Under the pieces are notes generated by a model. It made no database searches. It was given only the letters and a program-made list of their open reading frames with translations, and was not told where the DNA came from. 64,000 bases of DNA from Ustilago trichophora (lineage: Eukaryota; Basidiomycota; Ustilaginomycetes; Ustilaginales; Ustilaginaceae). Positions 48,013 through 56,053 of this stretch are shown here, piece after piece (position 1 is the first letter of the stretch; each line of letters begins with the position of its first letter). Both the position numbers and the translations under genes were made by a program. The stretch is from contig OOIN01000034.1 in the NCBI GenBank assembly GCA_900323505.1, positions 248,001-312,000 on the forward strand. The letters run 5' to 3'.

Positions 48013-48779
48013 GTCAGGGGACTATCGATCATAAAATGTCTCCTGACAAAGCTACATCCAATTCGATGGATGAGGATTTGGCACGAAGGGTCGAACACTT
48101 GAATCTAGGGACTAATCAAGAAAATCCTGGCGATTTCTGCTTGATCGAACTGAAAATCAAAGTCGAAGGTCGCTACTTCATGGCTTTGATCGATACAGGT
48201 GCTTCGAGAACCTTCGTTTCAAGATCTATGGTGGACAAGTGTCAACTCCAGGTGGATAAAGACAGTCCAGAAACACAGAAACAGGTTAAGCTAGCGGACG
48301 GTTCAGCTCTTGGAGTCGAAGGAACTGCGCAGCTTCGAATAGAGCTAGATGGCTTCGAATATCCAGGGACAGCTTTGGTGTTGAATATGCCTCAACACGA
48401 TGTTATCTTGGGGATCGAGTGGCTTAGACAACATAGAGCCAACTTAGATTTCCCATCGAACATCATAAGCTTCCACTCAAAGGAGGGATCATTCAAGCAT
48501 GCTCTAATGGGCAGGCGATCAGATCGAGTCTTGCAACTAGATTGCTTAGACCCGGATCGGCCCTTAGATCTCCTAAATCATAAGGAGATGAACTCGGTCT
48601 TCAAGACAGAGGGACACTGTTTCCTCTTAATGATGCGAGAAGAGCTCGATCTGAACTTAGATGGGTATCGTACCCAAGTTGCAGATCAAGGCTTAAGAAA
48701 AATCCTCGATAGGCATAAAGGGGTGTTTAGAACAGACATACCCCAGGATGAGAGGATCGAGTCTATACCGATGCTTTGA
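47994..48779 (+). CDS. pol: Pol part 1: retropepsin-type aspartic protease
   Basis: Read in the -1 frame relative to gag, from the slippery site to the TGA at 48777. An ATG at 48036 exists but is unlikely to be used alone. The protease active site is ALIDTGASRTFVS at about 48184; the flap/core pairs with DVILGIEWLRQH about 70 codons later, as in Ty3-type retropepsins. The segment after it (DQGLRKILDRHKGVFRTDIP) is the usual protease-RT connector. The frame resumes directly after the TGA, so this and the next entry are one polyprotein interrupted by a single stop. Confidence 0.88.
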   Translation, partial: WSRSKLSQGTIDHKMSPDKATSNSMDEDLARRVEHLNLGTNQENPGDFCLIELKIKVEGRYFMALIDTGASRTFVSRSMVDKCQLQVDKDSPETQKQVKLADGSALGVEGTAQLRIELDGFEYPGTALVLNMPQHDVILGIEWLRQHRANLDFPSNIISFHSKEGSFKHALMGRRSDRVLQLDCLDPDRPLDLLNHKEMNSVFKTEGHCFLLMMREELDLNLDGYRTQVADQGLRKILDRHKGVFRTDIPQDERIESIPML

Positions 48780-48785
48780 CAACTA
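48777..48785 (+). promoter_or_regulatory. in-frame TGA with leaky-stop context (TGA CAA CTA)
   Basis: A single TGA separates protease from RT in an otherwise open frame. The next six bases CAACTA fit the CARYYA 3' context known to promote stop-codon readthrough in tobamovirus-type recoding. It could equally be a one-base nonsense mutation of TGG. Confidence 0.5.
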
Positions 48786-51722
48786 CAGGACAGCATCATC
48801 TGCACAGGAGAGGAAGGACCTAAAAACATTCGAGCATACAATTTGACAGCAAGTCAGCTTCGAGAGCAAGAAGAACAGGTTAGAGCACTTCTGGATCGAG
48901 GTATGATCCAAGAAAGCTCGAGCCCATGGGGTTTCCCTGTTATCTTTGTTCCTAAGAAGGATGGGGGATGGCGCATGTGCATCGATTATCGAGCACTCAA
49001 TGCCATAACTGCAACAAATGGTTACCCATTGCCTGTTATCCAACAGTGCCTCGATCAGCTAGGTCAAGCTCAATGGTTCTCGAAGATAGACCTAACCTCA
49101 GGATACTGGCAGATTAGACTCAAACCGGAAGACGTATCGAAAACGGCCTTTAATACTCGAATAGGGAAGTTCGAATTCTTGGTCATGCCATTTGGACTCA
49201 AGAATGCCCCTTCGGTTTTCCAGACACTGGTCAATCGAGTACTTCGACCTTACCTAGACAAATTTGTCATTGTCTACCTAGATGATATCTTGATCTACTC
49301 GAATACACTGGATGAACATCGAGAACATGTGTCAAGGATACTGGAGATCCTCGAACAACATCGACTCTTTGCAAAACCATCAAAGTGCATCTTCGGGACT
49401 ACTTCGATCGAGTTTTGCGGTCATCTAGTAGGACAAGGGAACATCAAACCCCTAGAAGACAAGGTGAAGTTAATTCGAGACTGGCCTAGACCAACATCGA
49501 TACATGACCTGAGATCTTTCTTAGGATTGTGCTCGTATTATCGAAGATATGCCAAAGGGTTTGCTTCGATTACAGCACCACTCTTTGATCTCCTCAAGGT
49601 CGAAAAAGGGAGCGGCTTAGATATCTCATCGAAGAACAGCAGAAAAGTTCCGGTCATCTGGAATGATCGAGCTGATCTAGCCTTTAGAAAGATCAAAGGC
49701 CTACTCTGTTCAGCACCAATCCTTCGACAACCCAATCCGGATTCGAAGTACACCATCGAAACGGATGCCTCTGACTGGGCTATTGGGTGTGTGCTGTTAC
49801 AAGAGGATCGATCTACTGGCAAGATGCACCCAGTTGCATTCGATGGTCGAAAGATGTCTGAAGCAGAGCTCAAGTATCCAGTTCATGAAAAGGAGCTGTT
49901 GGCCATTCGACATGCCCTTCAAACTTGGAGACATTATATACTGAATGGTTGCAAGATTACCATTCTCACTGATCATCAAAGCCTAGCCCAGATACCAAAG
50001 ACCAAGATTGCTTCAAAGAGGTTAGAGAGATGGATTGCGGAGTTCGGAGAATACGATCTAGACATAAAGTATCGAGCAGGGGAGGAAAACACAGTTGCTG
50101 ATGCAATTTCCCGTCAAACAGACTTTTTGATGTCTCTAACTGCCGAACCAGATCATCTCGAGGACATCAAAGCATATCTAAGGGATGGAGAGATACCTCC
50201 AGGGCCCGAACGGTCATTAGTGCTTGAGGAAGCAGGACACTGGAGGCTTGATGCTGATGATCAATTGACTCGCATTCTCGAAGATGGCGCTCAAGCACCA
50301 TACCTGGAACCGATGCATCGATCGCATTTTCTGGATAAAATGCATCAATCCTATGGACATCTAGGAGCAGCTGGACTGCAAAACCTAGTTCAAACCCGCG
50401 CATACTGGCCTCAAATGCAAACAGACTTATCGAAGTTCTGTCGAACATGCCCAGCATGCCAGGTATCTCAGGGATCACGCTCGAACCAGGATCGAGAATT
50501 GGCACAAGTCATGGCAAGTTCAACCATCCAACCTTTTGAAAGGTGGGGGATCGATTTCATTGGACAACTACCGAAGACAGCCGATGGTAACCAATGGATT
50601 CTAACAGCAATCGATTATGCAACTGGCTGGCCCATTGCAAAAGCTCTACCAGATGCAAAAGCCTGGAGAGTAGCTGACTTCATCTACGAAGAGATCGTAC
50701 TCAACTTTGGAGCACCGAAGGAGATTCTAAGCGATAATGGTTCTAACTTCCTGGCCGAAGTGGTCAAACACTTGCTTAGAACCATCAAGACGCGGCATCG
50801 ATTAGCTACAGCATACCACCCAAGGACAAATGGGAAGGTTGAAGCCCTAAATGGAATGATTGGAAGGATGCTGACACGTTCGATGGTAGGGAAGAGCACG
50901 AGGCTATGGGATCAGTATCTAGCCAATGCTATCTTTGCCTGCAGGGTTCGAAGGTCAGTTGCTACAAATCAAAGTCCATTCTTCCTAACCTATGGCATCG
51001 AGCCTAGGTTACCGACAGACGAACTGCAGCCTAGAGTCATTAATGGACGGATCGAAGACCCAACAACTCGATTGCCCAACCTCAGGACTCAAAGACATAA
51101 GGCAGTTCAAGCAGCTTACAATCGAGCAGTTAGAGCCAAGACTCTGCATGACGAGAAGGTGAAACTGCATAAGCTGGAGATCGGAGACTGGGTTCTGATT
51201 CGACATCAGAATCCATTGAAGTTCGAAGCAAAATGGTTTGGACCCTATCAAATCATGGCTAAACAGGCTTTAGGTACATACAGCCTGGCTTCGAGTAGTG
51301 GTCAGACACTTCGAGCGCTAGTACATGGTAATCGGTTGCTCAAAGCATACCCTCGAGATAACCTAGTAGAGGACTTCTGGAACAAACCAGCATTCCAGAG
51401 ATTCTTTCGAAGTCTTCGAGCAGTCAATCCTGATGTAGCAGGCCTAGATCAGGAGGACTTGCATCAAGATATAGAACGGTCAGTTCGAGAGGAGTATGAG
51501 GATGAGAACCAACAGGCTCGAAGGGGACCAGACCCAACTACAGGGGAGTTGCAGGCACAACAGCAGCAACATACCCTGGAAGCACATTCAGAGGTGGACC
51601 GAACACAGTCGCAGGCCATCGATGGACAGGGAAGTGACCTGGTTCCATTAGAGGAGGATCCCTCAAGGCCACATGAGGAGCTCGAAGAGTTAGAGCAGTC
51701 ACAGGTTGACTCTCAACTCTAG
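48780..51722 (+). CDS. pol: Pol part 2: reverse transcriptase, RNase H and integrase
   Basis: 980 codons in the protease frame after the TGA; there is no ATG near the beginning, so it depends on upstream initiation. Residue numbers count from 48780. RT: SSSPWGFPVIFVPKKDGGWR near 45, then DLTSGYWQI, FGLKNAPSVFQ and catalytic YLDD (about 165). RNase H: IETDASDWAIGCVLL (about 325) and LTDHQSLAQI. Integrase: an HHCC zinc finger (about 510-560, ending CRTCPACQ), then D, D, E in WGIDFIGQL, LSDNGSNF and NGKVEALNG (about 591, 652, 686). The C-terminal part has GPYQIMAKQALGTYSL, a chromodomain-less tail, and a Gln/Glu-rich extension. All catalytic residues are intact. Stop TAG 51720-51722. Confidence 0.93.
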   Translation, partial: QLQDSIICTGEEGPKNIRAYNLTASQLREQEEQVRALLDRGMIQESSSPWGFPVIFVPKKDGGWRMCIDYRALNAITATNGYPLPVIQQCLDQLGQAQWFSKIDLTSGYWQIRLKPEDVSKTAFNTRIGKFEFLVMPFGLKNAPSVFQTLVNRVLRPYLDKFVIVYLDDILIYSNTLDEHREHVSRILEILEQHRLFAKPSKCIFGTTSIEFCGHLVGQGNIKPLEDKVKLIRDWPRPTSIHDLRSFLGLCSYYRRYAKGFASITAPLFDLLKVEKGSGLDISSKNSRKVPVIWNDRADLAFRKIKGLLCSAPILRQPNPDSKYTIETDASDWAIGCVLLQEDRSTGKMHPVAFDGRKMSEAELKYPVHEKELLAIRHALQTWRHYILNGCKITILTDHQSLAQIPKTKIASKRLERWIAEFGEYDLDIKYRAGEENTVADAISRQTDFLMSLTAEPDHLEDIKAYLRDGEIPPGPERSLVLEEAGHWRLDADDQLTRILEDGAQAPYLEPMHRSHFLDKMHQSYGHLGAAGLQNLVQTRAYWPQMQTDLSKFCRTCPACQVSQGSRSNQDRELAQVMASSTIQPFERWGIDFIGQLPKTADGNQWILTAIDYATGWPIAKALPDAKAWRVADFIYEEIVLNFGAPKEILSDNGSNFLAEVVKHLLRTIKTRHRLATAYHPRTNGKVEALNGMIGRMLTRSMVGKSTRLWDQYLANAIFACRVRRSVATNQSPFFLTYGIEPRLPTDELQPRVINGRIEDPTTRLPNLRTQRHKAVQAAYNRAVRAKTLHDEKVKLHKLEIGDWVLIRHQNPLKFEAKWFGPYQIMAKQALGTYSLASSSGQTLRALVHGNRLLKAYPRDNLVEDFWNKPAFQRFFRSLRAVNPDVAGLDQEDLHQDIERSVREEYEDENQQARRGPDPTTGELQAQQQQHTLEAHSEVDRTQSQAIDGQGSDLVPLEEDPSRPHEELEELEQSQVDSQL

Positions 51723-51798
51723 AGAGTTTCGAGTCTCTTCGAGAGACTGGCACATGGGTTCGATTACATTCGATGTGCAACTAAATACAGGTAAGTGA

Positions 51799-52443
51799 TT
51801 AGAGCTCAGGCACCTCACCTTCGAGCTCATTGGCAGCTCGAAGGCCCTTGAAGTGCTTGATCCAGAGAGCTCGAGTCTCTTTGATAGCCTTGATGTCTTG
51901 ATCGAATTCTTTGATCCTAGCTCGAATAGCTTCGAGGTTGTCTTTGGCTCGATCATTCACTTCGATGGGAGGGGGAGCATCGATCGAAGCATGCTTGCGC
52001 TTCGAAGGGTTCGATGTCTTCGAGCCAGTACCTTTGAAGGTGGTTTGAGCTGGAACCCAAGGTTCGATGAGGGTCGTAGCAGTTCCAACAGGTCGATTGG
52101 GGTTCGAAGCAGCTCGACGCTGGAGGTAAAGAGTTCGAGTGTGTTCGAGCTTGAAGGCAGGGATTTGGTCATTAACATTGCAGTTGACTGTCTGCTGTCT
52201 GCAGTAGGTGCATTTGTTCGAGCCGGGTTCGAGCTTGCATTGAAGAGGCTGGGCCTTGCAGTTGAAGCAGACCAGAGTAGCTGGAATTTCCTGATTTTCT
52301 TGATTTTCCTGATTTTCCTGATTTTCCTGATTTTCCTCCTGGGGACCCGGAATGGGATTTTCGGAATTTTCGCGATTTTCGGTGTTAGACCTAATGGTGA
52401 CGCGTTTTTTTGCGCGCATGTTGTTAGATTGCGGAGGAGCCAT
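51799..52443 (-). CDS. antisense accessory ORF with Zn2Cys6-like cysteine cluster
   Basis: 214 residues, on the strand opposite to gag-pol and wholly between pol and the 3' LTR. The ATG at 52443 gives MAPPQSNNMRAKKRVTIRSN, a basic start. The frame also extends back to an ATG inside the LTR (52566). Residues 37-52 are a tandem of Gln-Glu-Asn units. Cysteines 59, 62, 69, 78, 81 and 88 follow as C-x2-C-x6-C-x8-C-x2-C-x6-C, the spacing of fungal Zn2Cys6 DNA-binding clusters, though with fewer Lys/Arg than usual. The C-terminal part is a charged coiled coil (AKDNLEAIRARIKEFDQDIK) that could dimerise, as in Gal4-type proteins. Function is unknown. It carries the element's TCGA-rich composition, so it is part of the element and not captured recently from this host. 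Confidence 0.65.
   Translation of the reverse strand: MAPPQSNNMRAKKRVTIRSNTENRENSENPIPGPQEENQENQENQENQENQEIPATLVCFNCKAQPLQCKLEPGSNKCTYCRQQTVNCNVNDQIPAFKLEHTRTLYLQRRAASNPNRPVGTATTLIEPWVPAQTTFKGTGSKTSNPSKRKHASIDAPPPIEVNDRAKDNLEAIRARIKEFDQDIKAIKETRALWIKHFKGLRAANELEGEVPEL
52291..52338. repeat. 9-bp tandem repeat in the antisense ORF
   Basis: About five copies of ATTTTCCTG (one with a T for C change) encode the Gln-Glu-Asn repeats on the minus strand. Confidence 0.85.
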
Positions 52444-52504
52444 TTTTTCGAATTGGAATTCCTTAGAGCTGGTTAGATGGTGGTTAGAAGGATAGTTACA
52501 CTTT

Positions 52505-52517
52505 AAGGAGAGGAGGG
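52505..52517 (+). promoter_or_regulatory. polypurine tract
   Basis: AAGGAGAGGAGGG abuts the 3' LTR directly, as required for plus-strand priming of reverse transcription. Confidence 0.85.
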
Positions 52518-52605
52518 TGTATTTAGTCCAATTTCTAAGCGCGCGTTCCTTGCAATCAAACCACATTCCCCTTGGCCTCTAACTCGAACGCGTAATCGCA
52601 CAACA
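52518..52605 (+). repeat. 3' LTR (88 bp)
   Basis: Identical to the 5' LTR and followed by the target duplication CAGG. It contains an ATG in antisense that opens the longer form of the accessory ORF. Confidence 0.95.
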
Positions 52606-54489
52606 CAGGGAAGGAAGTTGTCCTAGTCAAATAGAGGAACAGAGGAGAAAGACAAGGGGAAGATGTCTTGGTGAACACACAAGATGGGGGAAGTTGCCGA
52701 TGCATTACCGCGGCTGTGTGGCCTTTTACCCAGAAAATACTTCACCTTTTCAGATGACCCCAACACTGTGTTTCTTTTCTCGAGATCACTCTGATGCTCT
52801 GGTTTACCGATGGTTCAGACTGCACCTTCGCCGACGGCAAGCTGCATCGTAAACGCCCTTTCGCATCTGTTGGCTTGCAGGAGGAGGAAAGGGGCGGAAA
52901 GGTGCAGAGTTGCAGAGGGTAGATGATTTCTCTTTCTGTAGTGACCTAAGGATGATGAAGAAAAGCTAGCCGAGCCAAAGCGGCTAAGCACTTTGAAGAG
53001 CAATTGCAAATTCATTTTCATGCCCTCTCCGTGGAGGAGAAGATCCTTTGATTCACCCTATTACGTACTGTACTGTACAGTACTGTACAGTGATTCGTCT
53101 TTGTTGCCGTTGACCCGCCTTTCGACAGACCGATTGAAGGCACGTTCGACCTGTTTGTCAGGTGTGTGCCTGTAAGTCACTCTTCCGTTCCTTTTTTTTT
53201 CCTCCTGCCGACGGTCTCGCAGCCATCATAGCACAGCTAGAACGTAATAGTGACTCGATCCAAATTAAACCCCTCAGCTATGCTCGTGAGACCTTCTGGA
53301 GTACAAGTTGGGTCCCGCTTTGAGCAAGACAAGGCTAGACGCGCGGGCCAACCCAGCCACAAATCCTGAAGAGGAAGCCTATCTCGATCGGCTGAACAAG
53401 CACGTTCTCTTGCCAAAACCCTCTCTCAAATCCCATGTCTTGACCAATCAGAAGCGACGCGATTCCAATCACATCTCCTCCGCCTTCCTATTGAGCGAAG
53501 TCCGCTCTTGCCTTGTTGCTCAAAAAGTCAGCCTTTGTGTTGGCCACAAGACAGTGTGAATTTTGGCAGCATACAATTTCATGTCGCACGATCGACCTTG
53601 AGGATGAACAGGCCAGAGTCAGATTCTTAGGAACTCAAGGGTCGGCAATGTTTGTCTCGTCAACCAACGAGATTCGCTTTCAAAACCGCTATCGATGACC
53701 GACACCAGGTCGTACCTCTGGTTGGTAGGACAACCGCCAATAAAAGATAAAACGAAGAGACGAAAAGTGCTGTCCTGCTCTGTTCGGACTCCGCTAAGCA
53801 AAATCGAACAAAATCAAATTGCTATATTGCATGACTGAGAACAGCGAGCAACCGCCGCCCTTCACCGGCGGTACAATGCTGTCCTACACTGTATCTGAGC
53901 AAACGCCTATCTTTTTCTTTTTCTTTTTTTATTCAGGACTTCCCTTTCTGTGGAACTTGGGAATTCCTCTGCGAGATCTTGGCACAATACACGGACAAAT
54001 ATTGCCACAAGTACAGGTCCACGCAGGACAAGAAGAAGAGTGAGAAGGGAGGAGAGGGAGCGACCATGCGTCACCTTCTTTATCAATTGGAAATGCGCGC
54101 GCTCTGATTGGTCGATTTCAAACAACGGTTGATGGCTGACGTCGCCGATACCCAGATTTTGCAATGGCGGTGCGGTACGGTATTACTCGTTCCTACCGTT
54201 CATGCTCGGTCGGACATTCGACTGCTGTTGAATCGGATTTCTTTGAGTTGGCTCAACGATCTGATTCTTCTTGCCTTGACCAGCTTGTGAATCTCACCCT
54301 TGACTGACTCTTGCGCAGTAAAGACGAGCAACTCCAAGAGACTAGAAAGAACTACTTCTTACTGACGTCTAGAACAGAGCACATATCGCACTCGACGATG
54401 GTAAAAAAAAACCTAAATTGCATTGCGTTCCTGAGAACAGTTTGTCGTCCTGCCTATTACACTTTTTCACCCTGTCTGTCGCACCCACC
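52606..54489. other. 1.9-kb intergenic region with unidentified coding-like fragments
   Basis: No complete gene was found. Frames around 53281-53560 read PEEEAYLDRLNKHVLLPKPS on one frame and VQVGSRFEQDKARR on another. Neither is recognised; they may be leftovers of a decayed gene or chance. A palindromic run of TACTGTAC units lies at 53065-53091. Short poly-T tracts occur at 53192-53200 and 53911-53930. The right end is the 3' UTR of PAN2. Confidence 0.45.
53065..53091. repeat. overlapping TACTGTAC palindromes
   Basis: GTACTGTACTGTACAGTACTGTACAGT contains several overlapping self-complementary GTACTGTAC/GTACAGTAC units (the motif is quoted here in two parts: GTACTGTACTGTAC and AGTACTGTACAGT). 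A similar cluster occurs at 59405-59429. Confidence 0.7.
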
Positions 54490-56021
54490 TCACGAAGCAT
54501 TGGGCGGCTTCCAATTATGCCTCCTCCCCACCTCATAGATGTCCTCCAGAACATCTTCCAACCTATCGCTCCCTTTGAACACCTCGTACAGTCTAAACAG
54601 TTTCAAAGCTGCCAAAGCGTCCTCGATGGAATCGTGACCTCCTTCCACAGCTGTACTTCCTGCGCCTGCTGCTGATTGGGCCACTTTTTCCACTGCTTGT
54701 CGACCTTCTTTCCCGCCTGATGAAGCTTGTGATTCTCGCTCCTCCTTGGCTGTGATTTGGTTGTTGGCACTTGCACCCGATTGAATGTCGATCTTGAGCA
54801 AGAACCAGGATAAGAAACGTAAGCTTAGCCTTCGGGGGTGGTTGGAGGAATGGTAAAGATCCACCGTGTCAATCACCTGTGAAGGGGGTACGAAGATGTT
54901 GATGATCCTGAAATCTTTCTTCAAGCCATGGCCGATAAAGATACAACCTCGGTCGACGAGCAATCGCAACTTCTTGTACGCCGATTTGAGAGGTACTACG
55001 GTATGCTTGGAAGTAGCAGGATCCAAATCACCGGGCAAGATACCCGAGAACTTGGTCAAATAGTCAACAACTTCTTCCGGAGTATAGATGTGATCGTCGA
55101 TAAACGCCTCTCCTTCCCTCTCACCCTGACCCCTCACGACCGATACTCGGGCAAGAGAAAGCCGGGTGGGGCGAATAACAGATCGTGTACCATCCGATCG
55201 AATCTCCAGCTCCTCCTGATTCAGCGCAACAAACTCGGCGTCGATCGCAACCAACGTTCCGGCACCTGGTAGCTCGTCTTCGCTTAACAAACTGTGTCGG
55301 ATGCGTTTGGGATCGCGATGCTGCGAAATGTTGAAGTCTCGACACAGAATTGTGGGGTCGATCGAGGTCAAGCCTTGACGAAGTTCCGAAATGGAAAGCG
55401 GTTCCAGATCTTCTCTCTCCCACATGAGAATGGAGGGAAGCTTCCAAGAGTTTTGGAATCCAAGCGCTTCGCTTTCCGAGATGTTGCGGACGAGGAAATC
55501 ATTGAAGAGATACCAGGGGCCCAATTGGCTGGCTTTGGAACGGGCGCTCTTCTTGGTCGTGGAGCTAGGGGCTGCGGATCCGAGGTTGGCGTTGGTCATA
55601 CGGGGTGTTGTTGCTGCAGTTGCTGATGCTGCGGTGTCCACGTTGCTGGCGCCAAGTAGAGTGCAAGATTCGGCCTCGGGAACGCGAACAATAGCACACA
55701 GGTGGGGTTGCTCTTTGTCGGCTGAGATTTGGACGACCATGGAGCGCAGCTTGTAGATGGCAGGATTGCCACCGAGGGTTGCTTTGGCCCGGTCCATGTC
55801 CGAGGCGGTATAGATGGGGAGTACGCGGACGTCATCTCCGTAGACACCTATGGCGATGCGTGGTGGGAGATAGTTGCGTCTGCCCTCACCAGCTTGCTGC
55901 GAAGCTGCTGCTGCAGGGTTGTCAGCACGAGGACCGGTGGGGAGCGGAGGTCCACCACCACGACGGTTGCCATTATTGTTGCTGGGACCGTGCATGCCCA
56001 TGTACGCCATCTTGCTGTACG

Positions 56022-56053
<32 letters not shown>

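Larger units (their letters stand above)
46809..52605 (+). mobile_element. complete Ty3/gypsy LTR retrotransposon with an extra antisense ORF
   Basis: 5797 bp. It is bounded by identical 88-bp direct repeats (TG...CA) and a CAGG duplication (46805-46808 and 52606-52609). The order is LTR, primer site, gag, protease, reverse transcriptase, RNase H, integrase, antisense ORF, polypurine tract, LTR. The RT-RNaseH-integrase order defines Ty3/gypsy (Metaviridae). Identical LTRs imply recent insertion. Gag and pol are in different frames (-1), and one TGA interrupts pol between protease and RT. Base composition differs from the host: TCGA is extremely frequent. The LTRs are unusually short for the family. 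Confidence 0.95.
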
